Below, in pieces: positions 35,214 to 43,782 of a stretch of DNA of 64,000 nt; within the stretch, counting starts at the first letter, position 1, and every line of letters begins with the position of its first letter. The position numbers and the translations under genes were made by a program. The notes under the pieces were generated by a model. It made no database searches and was not told the origin of the DNA. It saw nothing but the letters and a program-made list of their open reading frames with translations. The DNA comes from Palsa-506 sp963755815 (GTDB taxonomy: Bacteria; Actinomycetota; Actinomycetes; Streptosporangiales; Streptosporangiaceae): NCBI GenBank assembly GCA_963755815.1, contig CAVWLF010000010.1, positions 434,001 through 498,000 of the forward strand, read 5' to 3'.

Positions 35214-36668
35214 TCAGGCCCGGGTGGCCGGCGCCTGCTGGTCGGCCGGGTCCGCGGCCTCCCGCTGGAGATCGAGGTAGACCTCCCGCACCCTGATCGG
35301 GGCAAACGGCCAGGCGTGATTGACCCGGGCCCAGCCGGCGAAGGCCAGCAGCCCGCCGCCGATCCAGGCCAGCGAGAGCCAGATGGCCAGGCCGGTAGCC
35401 GACTTGTAGACGTACAGCCAGCCGATCAGCGCCAGCAGGCTCGGCACCGGGTAAAGCCATTGCCGGTAGGGGCGGCGCAGGCCCGGCTGCCGGCGGCGGA
35501 GCACGGTCAGGGCCACGATCTGGGCGACCGACTGAACCAGTACCGCGACCGCGGTCAGCATGTTGATCACGGTGGTCAGCGTCAGGAATGAGCCCGCGGC
35601 CGTGATGGCTCCCATCACCAGCAGCGCCACGTGCGGGAAATCGAACCGCGGGTGCAGCCGGCCGAACACGCCGAAGAACACCTTGTCGCGTGCCGCGTGG
35701 AAGGGCACCCGGGAGCCGCCGAGCAGCCCGGCGAATACCGATGCGGCCGCGGTGATGATGATCAGCCCGGTGACCAGCTTGGCCGGTCCCGGCCCCCAGG
35801 CCGTGGTCACGGCCAGCGACGCCACCGAGTCGGACTTGGCGACGTCGTGCCACGGGACGACGCCGAGGACGCCAATATTCAGCGCCAGGTAGATGAGCAT
35901 CATGCCGAAGATGGAGTAGATGATCGAGCGCGGCATGGTGCGGCCCGGGTCCTTCAACTCGTCGCCCATGTAGGCGACCGTGTTATAGCCGAGATAGTCA
36001 TAGATGGCGATGAGCAGCCCGGCGCCGAGCCCGGCGAAGAAGCGGCTGTCGAGATGGAATGCGCCGGCCGGGTAGGTGAAAGCCAGGTGCGGGCTGAAGT
36101 GCGTGAAGCAGGCCGCGATCACGGTCACCACTGTGATCAGCATGATGATCCAGAGCGCGGTGGTGAGCAGCCGGATCGACTCGATCCGCCGGTACAGCGC
36201 CGCCACGATGAGGACGACGGCGCCCAGCCCGATCAGGTGACCGGTGAGCGAGCTCATCTGCGGGAAGTAGAAGCCCAGATATTGAACGAGCCCGATAATG
36301 CCGGTCGACATGATCAGCGGGATGCTGATCACCGCGGTCCAGACGAACAGGAACGGCATCAGCTTTCCGGTCCGGTACTGGAAGGCCTCGCGCAGGTAGA
36401 TGTATGTTCCGCCGGCGCCCGGCATCGCGGCGCCAAGCTCGGCCCAGACCAGCCCGTCCGTGATGGCCAGCAGCGCGCCGACGATCCAGCCGAGGATGGC
36501 CTGCGGGCCGCCCATCGTCGCCACCATGATCGGGATGGTGATGAACGGGCCGATCCCGCACATTTGCGTCATGTTGATCGCCGTCGCCGACAGCGGCCCG
36601 ACGGAGCGGTGGAAGTGGCCGGAACCAGCTGACCGCGCCGGGACCGATGCCGGATTGGATGTCGTCAT
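35214..36668 (-). CDS. APC-superfamily amino acid permease
   Basis: A 484-residue permease. TM1 carries MCGIGPFITIP, matching the unwound G-x-G substrate segment of the APC fold; GAAMPGAGGTYIYLREAF follows in TM2-3, IYDYLGYNTVAYMGDELKDPGRTMPRSI in TM6-7, and 12 helices are visible in total. Probable uptake or exchange of an amino acid or amine. The ATG at 36668 has GAGG upstream. Stands alone between the MFS gene and the SnoaL gene, all on the minus strand. Confidence 0.92.
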   Translation of the reverse strand: MTTSNPASVPARSAGSGHFHRSVGPLSATAINMTQMCGIGPFITIPIMVATMGGPQAILGWIVGALLAITDGLVWAELGAAMPGAGGTYIYLREAFQYRTGKLMPFLFVWTAVISIPLIMSTGIIGLVQYLGFYFPQMSSLTGHLIGLGAVVLIVAALYRRIESIRLLTTALWIIMLITVVTVIAACFTHFSPHLAFTYPAGAFHLDSRFFAGLGAGLLIAIYDYLGYNTVAYMGDELKDPGRTMPRSIIYSIFGMMLIYLALNIGVLGVVPWHDVAKSDSVASLAVTTAWGPGPAKLVTGLIIITAAASVFAGLLGGSRVPFHAARDKVFFGVFGRLHPRFDFPHVALLVMGAITAAGSFLTLTTVINMLTAVAVLVQSVAQIVALTVLRRRQPGLRRPYRQWLYPVPSLLALIGWLYVYKSATGLAIWLSLAWIGGGLLAFAGWARVNHAWPFAPIRVREVYLDLQREAADPADQQAPATRA

Positions 36669-36788
36669 CGAGCCTCCTCAGCCTCGCGCGACATCCGCTA
36701 CCCGGCTCGACTACGTCAAAACCAGGACATTCTGGCTGGCCGGCCAGGCCTCACCCGCCACCAGGTTCAGCTGGAACGGTCGGGCGAT

Positions 36789-37181
36789 TCAGCCGGGACG
36801 GCCGGGCGGCGCGGCCAGGCTGAGGTGCATGCTCGCGAGCTGCCAGCGGCCCGCATCGCGGACGAACACGTGCGTTACCCGGAACTCGCCGTCGGCCGGG
36901 CGGCCCTGATGGGTCGCCTGCTGCGTCTGCCGGCCGATCGCGATCGCGGTCTCGCCGAAGTCGCGCACCTGGACCTCGTCCCAGGTGAGCGAGCTGGTGA
37001 CCAGCTGGCCGGGCGCATAGCGGTCCAGCCATTGCGCTTTGTCCAGGACGAAGCCGAACGGGCCGACCAGCCGGAAGTCCGGCGCCGTCAGCTCGTCGAG
37101 CGCGGCGGTGTCGGCGGATTGCTCGGCGCTGGCCCACCGGGAACCGATGGCGAGTATCTCAGCGCGGGTGTCGTTCGTCAT
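36789..37181 (-). CDS. SnoaL-like/NTF2-fold protein (DUF4440-type)
   Basis: A 130-residue cone-fold protein: an N-terminal helix (EILAIGSRWASAEQSADTAALDELTAPDFRLVGPFG), then strands with QWLDRY, VRDFGETAIAIGRQTQQATHQGRPADGEFRVTHVFVRDAGRWQLASMHLS. The order and final W.L...H.S are typical of SnoaL/DUF4440 proteins, which include isomerases and many uncharacterised members. The start overlaps the SDR stop (ATGA), so it is translated with the dehydrogenase. Confidence 0.85.
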   Translation of the reverse strand: MTNDTRAEILAIGSRWASAEQSADTAALDELTAPDFRLVGPFGFVLDKAQWLDRYAPGQLVTSSLTWDEVQVRDFGETAIAIGRQTQQATHQGRPADGEFRVTHVFVRDAGRWQLASMHLSLAAPPGRPG

Positions 37182-38080
37182 TGGGGCCCGTCTCCCTCGA
37201 TCAGCCCATCTCTCTCGATCAGCCCATCTCTCTCGATCAGCTCAGCGGACGGCCGGGTCATCGGCTGGCCGGGCCGGTACATCTGCGGTGGCTTGTTCCC
37301 GGCGGACTGGCCGCCGTCGATCGGGAGCACGATCCCGGTGATGAACGAGGACTGCGCCGAGCAGAGCCACAGCACGGCCCGGGCCACCTCCGCGGCCGTG
37401 CCGGTTCGCCGCATGGGCGTGGACAGCCCGGCCAGCCGCTGCGCCTCCGGGCCCGCGGCCTGCAGATGGTGCGTCAGGATCGGCCCGGGCGCCACCACGT
37501 TGACCCGGATGCCCTGGTCGGCGTAGTCGAGCGCCGCGACCTTGGTCAGGCCGATGATCCCGGCCTTGCCCGCGACGTACGCCGCGAGGTTGGCCGTGCC
37601 GTTCACCCCGGCGATCGAGGCCATGTTCACGATCGCGCCGCCGCCGCCGCGCAGCATGGCCGGGATCTGGAACTTCATCCCCAGGAACGTGCCGCGGATG
37701 TTGGTGGCGATGCCCCGGTCGAACTCACCGGCGTCGATATCGGCCAGCGGCGCCGGCATCGGCCCGTCGGTGGCGTTGTTGAACGCGGCGTCGAGCCGCC
37801 CGTAGGCGGCCAGGCCGCGGTCGACCAGGTTGCGCATCGACTCGGCGTCGGCCACGTCGGTGCGCACGGCGATCGCCCGGCCGCCGCCGGCCTCGATGCG
37901 CTTAACGACGGATTCCAGGGCGGTGATGTCGCGGGCGCCCAGGACAACGGCGGCGCCCGCGGCGGCGAACGCCTCGGCCGTGGCCGCCCCGATGCCCTTG
38001 CTGGCGCCGGCCACCAGGGCCACCCGGCCGGTCATCGCCGGGCCGCCCGACGTCAGATCATCGATCGGCAGGTCATCCAT
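37178..38080 (-). CDS. Short-chain dehydrogenase/reductase
   Basis: A 300-residue classical SDR: nucleotide motif AGASKGIG (near 25-32), NNA at FNNATDG, catalytic serine in VNMASIAG, and Y..AGK active-site pair in AAYVAGKAG, then PGPILT and a final VLPIDGGQS. The C-terminus carries a short low-complexity tail of repeated LIERDG/LIEGDG. GGAGGGAAG precedes ATG 38080. It forms a two-gene operon with the SnoaL-like protein and faces a MarR gene across an operator-rich gap, so it is probably de-repressed by a MarR ligand. Confidence 0.93.
   Translation of the reverse strand: MDDLPIDDLTSGGPAMTGRVALVAGASKGIGAATAEAFAAAGAAVVLGARDITALESVVKRIEAGGGRAIAVRTDVADAESMRNLVDRGLAAYGRLDAAFNNATDGPMPAPLADIDAGEFDRGIATNIRGTFLGMKFQIPAMLRGGGGAIVNMASIAGVNGTANLAAYVAGKAGIIGLTKVAALDYADQGIRVNVVAPGPILTHHLQAAGPEAQRLAGLSTPMRRTGTAAEVARAVLWLCSAQSSFITGIVLPIDGGQSAGNKPPQMYRPGQPMTRPSAELIERDGLIERDGLIEGDGPQ
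37196..37242. repeat. 18-bp tandem repeat at the SDR 3' end
   Basis: CTCGATCAGCCCATCTCT occurs at 37196-37213 and 37214-37231, with a partial third copy following. It encodes the six-residue LIERDG units of the SDR tail, beyond the usual family C-terminus (GGQS), and ends just before the ATGA overlap. Confidence 0.75.
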
Positions 38081-38109
38081 GAGCTTCCCTCCTCGCGTCC
38101 CGGCCGATA

Positions 38110-38150
38110 TTAGATATCTAAGAGTTAGATGTCAAACGATTAGACATCTA
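38110..38150. promoter_or_regulatory. Two operator palindromes between SDR and marR
   Basis: TTAGATATCTAA (38110-38121) is a perfect 12-bp palindrome. TAGATGTC (38126-38133) and GACATCTA (38143-38150) form a second dyad around a 9-base spacer. Both share the TAGAT half-site and fill the 93-base divergent gap in an AT-rich patch. Dual MarR operators for autoregulation and SDR control are likely. Confidence 0.75.
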
Positions 38151-38173
38151 TCCAAGGATGCTAGCCTGGAGAA

Positions 38174-38599
38174 ATGTCCGCTCCCGCGCGCTTGCCCGTC
38201 GGCCTGCAGCTCGCCCAGGCCGCGAAGGCCGTCAGCCGGGCCTTCGACGATGCCCTGGCCCAGGCGGGCGGGTCACTGCCGGTATGGCTGGTGCTGATCT
38301 CGGTCAAGAGCCGGCAGGCTGCCAGCCAGCGCGAGCTCGCGGCGGCGGCCGGAATCCAGGGCGCGACCCTGACCCATCACCTGAACGCGATGGAGTCGGC
38401 CGGCCTGGTGACCAGGCGGCGGGACCCGGAGAACCGCCGCACCCACGTGGTGGAACTCACCCCGGCGGGCGACGCGCTCTTCCTGCGCCTGCGGGACGCG
38501 GCGATGGCCTTCGACCAGCAACTGCGGTCCGGGCTGTCCGGCCGCGACATCGACCAGCTTGAGCAGCTACTGACCCGCCTGCGCGGCAACGTCAGCTAG
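38174..38599 (+). CDS. MarR-family regulator
   Basis: A 141-residue winged-helix protein of normal family length: SQRELAAAAGIQGATLTHHLNAMESAGLVTRRRDPENRRTHVVELTPAGDALF holds the recognition helix and wing (RDPENRR). Divergent from the SDR-SnoaL pair with two dyads between. ATG 38174. Likely represses both directions until a ligand binds. Confidence 0.93.
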   Translation: MSAPARLPVGLQLAQAAKAVSRAFDDALAQAGGSLPVWLVLISVKSRQAASQRELAAAAGIQGATLTHHLNAMESAGLVTRRRDPENRRTHVVELTPAGDALFLRLRDAAMAFDQQLRSGLSGRDIDQLEQLLTRLRGNVS

Positions 38600-38644
38600 C
38601 GCGCCACTGCCCGGCCGCGGCATCCGCCACTGGCCGCCCGCGCG

Positions 38645-40252
38645 TCATCCCGGCGGGCCGCCGCCCTGGTGCGCGAAGTCCTTGCTGCGGATGGTGACCA
38701 GCGACACCACCGCCGAGACCAGCGCGATGACGGCCGCGACCAGCAGGATGTAGTTCAGGCCCGTGGTGAACGCCGCCCGCGTGATCAGGCCCACGGCCTG
38801 CTGGGCATGCACCGGCAGCCGGGCGATCACGTTCCCGATCTCACCGGACTGCACGGCCGTCGCGATCCGCGGGCCCTGGTGCGAAAGGCCCGGCACCGCG
38901 GTCATCCGCGCCAGTACCTCGTCCCGCACCTTGTTCGAGAAGAGTGACCCCAGCAAGGCGATGCCGGTGGCGATCCCGACCTGGCGGAACGTGGAGCTGA
39001 TGCCGGAGGCCATGCCGGCCTGGTGCGGTCGCACCACGCCGACCGCCGTGGAGGCCAGCGGCGGGTTCACCAGGCCGATGCCGAGGCCGCCGACGATCAT
39101 GCCCGGGATGAGATGCGTCCAGGACGAGGTGGCGTCCAGCCCGCGCATCAGCAGCAGCCCGACGCCTACCATGATCAGGCCGGGTCCGATGAGCAGCCGG
39201 ATCGGCACCTTCGAAGTAAGCCTCCCGGCGATGGTGGAGGTGGCCAGGATGCCGCCGGAGATCACCATTAGCCGTACCCCGGTGGCCAGTGCCGAGTAGC
39301 CCAGAATGTCTTGCAGATACAGGACCAGGTAGAGCAACATCGCGAAGATCGAGGCGCTGAGCCCGAACGCCGCGACTGAGCCGCCGCTGAAGGTCGGCAG
39401 CCGGAACAGATTCAGGTCGAACATCGGGTGCGCGATGCGCCGCTCCACGATGACGAAGGCAACAAGCAGCACGGCCGTCAGGGCAAAGCAACTCAGCACC
39501 AGAGCATCGGTGAAGGTTCGCTGGTTCGACTCGATCAGCCCGTAAACCAGGCTCGCCAGCGCCACCGTGAAGATCGCGAAGCCCACCCAGTCGGGCCCGC
39601 TGGCCTGTGGCGACCGGGACTCCGCCACCTTCATCACCGCGATCACGACGGCGACGATGCCGAACGGCACGTTCACGAAGAAGATCCACCGCCAGGACAG
39701 GCCGGAGACAAGAATGCCGCCGAGCAGCGGGCCGATGGCGACCGCCAGGCCGGTCACCGCGCCCCAGACGCCGAAAGCGGTACCGCGGTCCTTGCCGCGG
39801 AAGGCATCCGCGAGCAACGCCAGCGACACCGCGAACATGATCGCCCCGCCGACTCCCTGCAAGGCGCGGGAGAGCTGCAGCATCAGCGTGCTGACGGCAA
39901 AGCCGCACAGCGCCGACGCGCAGGTGAACACGACCAGGCCGATCAGGTACAGCAGGCGGCGGCCGTACATGTCGGCCAGGCTGCCCGCCGTCAGCAGGAA
40001 CGCCGCCAGCGTCAGTGCGTAAGCGTCAATAACCCACTGCAGGCCGGAGAAGCTAGAGTGCAGCGCCTGCTGGATATCCGGCAGGGCCACGTTCACGATC
40101 GTGATATCCAGCAGCAGCATGAAGGTGCCGAGGCAGACCGCGACCAGCGTCCACCACTTGTTCCCGCGCTGCACCGGCTCCTGGCCGCCAGCGCGGGCCG
40201 GCTGGCCCGGGACAGGCTGACGCCCGTTCAGCTCGGCATGGGCTTCGGTCAC
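38645..40252 (-). CDS. EmrB/QacA-type MFS exporter (14 TM)
   Basis: A 535-residue DHA2 pump: VCLGTFMLLLDITIVNVALPDIQQALHSSF (TM1 and motif D1), motif A AGSLADMYGRRLLYLIG, motif B RALQGVGGAIMF, motif C GPLLGGILVSGLSWRWIFFVN, and about 14 helices. The N-terminal 30 residues are polar. No adjacent regulator on its strand; the MarR gene converges on it and ends 45 bases away. Function: probable multidrug or secondary-metabolite efflux. Confidence 0.93.
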   Translation of the reverse strand: MTEAHAELNGRQPVPGQPARAGGQEPVQRGNKWWTLVAVCLGTFMLLLDITIVNVALPDIQQALHSSFSGLQWVIDAYALTLAAFLLTAGSLADMYGRRLLYLIGLVVFTCASALCGFAVSTLMLQLSRALQGVGGAIMFAVSLALLADAFRGKDRGTAFGVWGAVTGLAVAIGPLLGGILVSGLSWRWIFFVNVPFGIVAVVIAVMKVAESRSPQASGPDWVGFAIFTVALASLVYGLIESNQRTFTDALVLSCFALTAVLLVAFVIVERRIAHPMFDLNLFRLPTFSGGSVAAFGLSASIFAMLLYLVLYLQDILGYSALATGVRLMVISGGILATSTIAGRLTSKVPIRLLIGPGLIMVGVGLLLMRGLDATSSWTHLIPGMIVGGLGIGLVNPPLASTAVGVVRPHQAGMASGISSTFRQVGIATGIALLGSLFSNKVRDEVLARMTAVPGLSHQGPRIATAVQSGEIGNVIARLPVHAQQAVGLITRAAFTTGLNYILLVAAVIALVSAVVSLVTIRSKDFAHQGGGPPG

Positions 40253-40459
40253 GAAGGCTCCCGTTGGCTAGACAGCGGGTTCACGCCCTGGGCGATCAGG
40301 TTCGCGACCCGACTGCCTACGATACGGTCCCCGCCGCCGGCCGCATCCGCCGCCTGACGCGACCGGTCCCCCAGGCCGGCATCCGCGCTCCAAGGCCAGG
40401 CCAGTCGCCGCCCGGGCTAGCCGCCAGGGCGGCAGGCCCGGGCGGCTAGCCGACTGCGG

Positions 40460-41257
40460 CTAGGGAATGAAGTACATCGGGTTGGGCAGCTTGACCGTGC
40501 GGTCCGCGAAGCCGCCCCTCAGGTCACTGAACTGGTCGCCCATATCGGCCAGGATGTCGTAGCCTTCCGCGGCGATGTGCTTGCGGGTCAGGGACTTGTA
40601 CTGGCTGGTGGTGCAACTGGTTCCGCAGGTCAGGTAGCCGGGCGGGTTGGTCGGGCGGAGGAACAAGTGGCCTTTGTTCGCCGGGGCCATGTACCCCACG
40701 GCCGCCAGGTTCTTCCGCGTGAGCGCCCGCTGGCTTACTGGCCGTCCGGTGATCCAGAACACCGTGATCCCGTGACTGGCCGCCCAGTTCGCCAGGGCTG
40801 GCATGCCGAAGACGGCCGGCAGCGTATGGGTCTCCAGGTAGGCGTCGTCGGAGGCGACCGTGAAACCGAAGCCCTGGGAAACCTCATAGCCGTAGGTCAG
40901 CAGGCTGGTGTCGTCGATATCGAGGACCAGGGCCGGCTTACCGGGCCCGGACTGGCTGAGCCGGGCCTGCAGGTAGCGCCGCGTCCGGGCGGCGATGCCG
41001 TCGGTCTGCCGCGCGTAGTTCGAATGCGGCGAGGCGACACCCGTGCCGTTCGGGTCGCCGTAGTAGGCCTGGATGCGGAGTTCCACCAGGCCGAGATTGG
41101 GAATATCGGCGGCGGTGCGCGGAGCGCTCGCTGTGCTGTGGTGCCCGCTGTGCGCGCTGGCCACGCCGCTGCCGACCAGGCCGAGGGCGGTGGCGGCCAT
41201 CGCCACTGCTGTGGCGAGCGCGTACAGGCCCTTGCGAGGAACTGGCCTAGGGATCAT
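40460..41257 (-). CDS. Secreted HAD acid phosphatase (class B-like, IIIB)
   Basis: A 265-residue exported protein. GGAGG lies six bases before ATG 41257; an earlier frame start at 41293 lacks this. The signal peptide is about residues 8-36 (ALATAVAMAATALGLVGSGVASAHS). HAD motifs: LVLDIDDTSLLTYGYE (DxDDT nucleophile), VFWITGRP (motif II), a lysine in LTRKHIAAEGYDIL and DMGDQFSDLRGG (motif IV). This is the acid phosphatase IIIB layout seen in plant VSP and bacterial class B enzymes. It probably dephosphorylates organic phosphates outside the cell. Tail ends KLPNPMYFIP, a typical finish. Confidence 0.9.
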   Translation of the reverse strand: MIPRPVPRKGLYALATAVAMAATALGLVGSGVASAHSGHHSTASAPRTAADIPNLGLVELRIQAYYGDPNGTGVASPHSNYARQTDGIAARTRRYLQARLSQSGPGKPALVLDIDDTSLLTYGYEVSQGFGFTVASDDAYLETHTLPAVFGMPALANWAASHGITVFWITGRPVSQRALTRKNLAAVGYMAPANKGHLFLRPTNPPGYLTCGTSCTTSQYKSLTRKHIAAEGYDILADMGDQFSDLRGGFADRTVKLPNPMYFIP

Positions 41258-41432
41258 CGGAAGCCTCCTGTCCGGATTCTGCGTCGGGAGCAAGGCGAAC
41301 CCGGATCATCGGCAACGCGCACCGTTCACCAGGATCGGCCGGGCCGTTGCACACGCTCGCACAGCGCATAGGGACCGTCAAGAGATCGCATCGTGGTGGT
41401 CAAGAAGCTGAGGCTAGAAGGGCTGCGGCCTC

Positions 41433-42431
41433 TCAAGTACGCAGGGCCGGCGAGCTGACCGGCCGGGCCTGGTCCGGGCCCGGTCCGCGGTCCGGCTGGA
41501 GCCGCCGCGAGGTGGCCGCCAGGCTCACCGCCAGCGCGCCGCTGCAGACCAGCACGGCGCCAGCCAGCTGGATGGCCGTCGGCCGCTCGGCCAGCACCAC
41601 CGCGGCCAGCAGCACCGAGGCGGCTGGCTGGAGCAGCAGCAGCAGCGACGAAACGGCCGCGGGCAGCTTCGGCAGCGACGAGGTGATCAGCAGCCAGCCG
41701 ATCGTCTGGCTGGTCACCGACAGCAGCAGCAGCCACCAGAACGACGCCCAGGGGATCTCGAACTGCAGGCCGCCGAAGGCCAGGCCGAGCAGCAGCGCGC
41801 CGACCGCGGCACCGGCGGTGGCCTCGGCCAGCGGGCCGGCCACATGGGGCGTGCCGGTTGATGTCCGTCGCAGGATGAGCAGGAACCCGGTGTAGGCGAT
41901 CGACGTGCCGATCCCGTAGACGATCCCGGCCGCCGGGTGAATACCGCGCTCGGTGCTGCCGACCAGGCCGGATACCAGCACCACGCCCGCCATCACGACG
42001 GGCAGCGCGATCAGGAACATGCGTCCGGGCCGTTCGCGGAACAGTATCCAGGCCGTGAACGCGATGAACAGCACCTGCAGGTTCCCGAGGACCGTGGCGA
42101 TCCCGGCCCCGACCTCGGCGATGGCGTGATTCCACAGCACCAGGTCGACGGCCAGGAACAACCCGGCCAGCACCGCGCCGAGCCGGGCGGCCGGCCGCCG
42201 CGGGCCGTGCCGCCGCTGCTCGAGCACGGCCAGCGCCGCCAGCACCGGCAGCGCGAGCACGCACCGGTAGACCCCGACGGTGGCGGCACCCGTGTTGGCC
42301 AGCTTCACCAGCACCGCGGAGGCGGAAATGCAGCTGGCCCCGAGCACGGCCAGCAGGACCGGCCGGCGGCCGTCCGGGACCGGTCCGGCCGCGTTGCCTG
42401 TAAGGACCGTTCTGCCGTATGGTGCTGACAT
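41433..42431 (-). CDS. EamA/DMT-family transporter (10 TM)
   Basis: A 332-residue drug/metabolite transporter with two EamA repeats: ISASAVLVKLANTGAATVGVYRCVLALPVLA in the first and GTSIAYTGFLLILRRTS...LAEATAGAAVGALLLGL with QTIGWLLITSSLPKLPAAVSSLLLLLQPAASVLLA in the second. Ten helices. ATG 42431 shares bases with the divergent CGNR start. On its strand, TTGACT (42468-42463), 18 bases, then TAGGGT (42444-42439) ends 7 bases before the ATG, so translation probably begins at the mRNA 5' end. Cargo unknown. Confidence 0.93.
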   Translation of the reverse strand: MSAPYGRTVLTGNAAGPVPDGRRPVLLAVLGASCISASAVLVKLANTGAATVGVYRCVLALPVLAALAVLEQRRHGPRRPAARLGAVLAGLFLAVDLVLWNHAIAEVGAGIATVLGNLQVLFIAFTAWILFRERPGRMFLIALPVVMAGVVLVSGLVGSTERGIHPAAGIVYGIGTSIAYTGFLLILRRTSTGTPHVAGPLAEATAGAAVGALLLGLAFGGLQFEIPWASFWWLLLLSVTSQTIGWLLITSSLPKLPAAVSSLLLLLQPAASVLLAAVVLAERPTAIQLAGAVLVCSGALAVSLAATSRRLQPDRGPGPDQARPVSSPALRT

Positions 42432-42478
42432 GACCCCAACCCTACGAGAGCCGGCCGACAGGAGTCAAAACGGTTTTG
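42394..42478. promoter_or_regulatory. Back-to-back leaderless promoters with a palindromic operator
   Basis: Rightward: TTGCCT (42394-42399), 18 bases, TATGGT (42418-42423), six bases, then CGNR ATG 42430. Leftward: TTGACT (42468-42463), 18 bases, TAGGGT (42444-42439), seven bases, then EamA ATG 42431. Each promoter lies in the other gene's first codons. CAAAAC-G-GTTTTG (42466-42478) is a perfect palindrome overlapping the leftward -35 box. Confidence 0.65.
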
Positions 42479-43023
42479 GTGCTGACCTGGTGGAGGCGCT
42501 CACGGCCTGCGCCGAGCTGATCAACACCGGCCGCTCCGGCGACGCGGAGGACCTGAGCCTGCCGGACGTGGCGTCGTTCGGCCACCGCTACGCGTTCCAC
42601 GGAATCCCGGCCGCGCCGCGGGACGTGCCGCGGCTGCGCGCGCATCGCGCCAAGCTCGATGCCATCGCGGTGGCCTGCGAGGCAGGCGACGACGCGGCCG
42701 CCGTCGGGATGCTGAACGCCCTGCTCGCGCAGACCGGTGCGGTCCCGCAGATCGTGGCGCATGACGGCCGCGGCCCGCACATTCACGTGTCCCGCCCGGC
42801 CGCGCCGATGGCCGACCGGATGGCCGCCCACTTCGCCATGGGCCTGGCGGAACTCGTGGTGGCCGGCCAGAGCGATCGGGTGCGCAGCTGCGCCTCGCCC
42901 ACCTGCCGGGACGTGTTCGTTGACCTGTCCCGTAACCGGTCGCGCCGGTACTGCGACAGCCGCACCTGCGGTAACCGGCTGCACGTCGCCGCCTACCGCG
43001 CCCGCCAGGCCGCGGCCGGGTAG
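42430..43023 (+). CDS. CGNR zinc-finger regulator divergent from EamA
   Basis: A 197-residue ABATE/CGNR protein, with VEALTACAELINTG opening the N-terminal domain and zinc ligands C154, C159, C175 and C180 in CASPTCRDVFVDLSRNRSRRYCDSRTCGNR (signature at 180-183). Divergent overlap with the EamA transporter suggests it regulates that gene; a palindrome in its own first codons may be the site. If that operator is real, translation could also start at the GTG near 42491, after it; the leaderless -10 spacing favours ATG 42430. Confidence 0.9.
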   Translation: MTPTLREPADRSQNGFGADLVEALTACAELINTGRSGDAEDLSLPDVASFGHRYAFHGIPAAPRDVPRLRAHRAKLDAIAVACEAGDDAAAVGMLNALLAQTGAVPQIVAHDGRGPHIHVSRPAAPMADRMAAHFAMGLAELVVAGQSDRVRSCASPTCRDVFVDLSRNRSRRYCDSRTCGNRLHVAAYRARQAAAG

Positions 43024-43059
43024 AAGCAGCGGCCGGGCCGGGCCGGGCGGGTCGGCCCG

Positions 43060-43782
43060 TCAGGGCCCGGGCAGGGACACCCCGGTGGCGGTGAAGCGGG
43101 CCTCGATGGTGGCGGCCAGTTCCTGCGGCACGGGGTCAAGCGACGGCGCGTCGGACCCGCCGCCAGCGCCGGCCGCCATCGCCCGGCTGGCCCGGCCGGT
43201 GGACCGGAAGCTGCCGCCGTCCCCGCTATCGCCGAGCAGCCCGGCGTCGGCGATGTGCTCGACGCTCTGCAGCGAGCCGCCGAGCGCGGCGGCATAGTCG
43301 TGGCCCTTGCGGATGGCGGCCTGGATGGCGGCCGCGCGCACCTGCGGCCAGGCCGGGTTGTCCCAGTCGACGTTCCAGTCAACCTGGTACACGCTGAGGG
43401 ATTCGTGCGTGGCCAGGGCGGCGCCCAGCGCGTCCAGCAGGCCGAACGCGCGAACGGCGATGGTCACGGCCACGGCCGCGATGGTCCGCCCGGTCGGCTC
43501 ATTACGGCCGGTCTGCTCGTTTTCCTTCCGTTCCGGCCGCGTCGTCGCGGACTGCGCCGACCAGGTCAGCTCACGCCGCCCGGTCTCCGCGGTGAGCGCC
43601 ACTCCGCCCAGCGCGGCGAGGCCGGCGGTGAGGCCATCCAGGGCCGCGGCGGCGGCCCGCACCGCCTCCGGCTTGGAGTCCCCGGCCACCTCGATGGTGC
43701 CGGCCAGGATGACGTAGTCGGGCGTTACCGTCTGCCGGGCATCGCCGCGGACCGACAGCAGCGGCCCGGCCGGCTCGCTCAC
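43060..43782 (-). CDS. SIMPL-domain (DUF541) protein
   Basis: A 240-residue protein: LLSVRGDARQTVTPDYVILAGTIEV at the start and A.....LG..L..V..I..., with KGHDYAAALGGSLQSVEHI in the C-terminal half, as in SIMPL proteins. There is no signal peptide, unlike many members, so it may be cytoplasmic. GTG 43782 overlaps the oxygenase stop (GTGA), linking the two. Some family members bind kinases or oxidative-stress proteins; role here unknown. Confidence 0.78.
   Translation of the reverse strand: MSEPAGPLLSVRGDARQTVTPDYVILAGTIEVAGDSKPEAVRAAAAALDGLTAGLAALGGVALTAETGRRELTWSAQSATTRPERKENEQTGRNEPTGRTIAAVAVTIAVRAFGLLDALGAALATHESLSVYQVDWNVDWDNPAWPQVRAAAIQAAIRKGHDYAAALGGSLQSVEHIADAGLLGDSGDGGSFRSTGRASRAMAAGAGGGSDAPSLDPVPQELAATIEARFTATGVSLPGP

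Noticed and set aside
38841..39908. Minus-strand 355-codon frame inside the MFS gene
   Set aside because: Same-strand alternative frame without membrane segments; the MFS frame is clearly the coding one.
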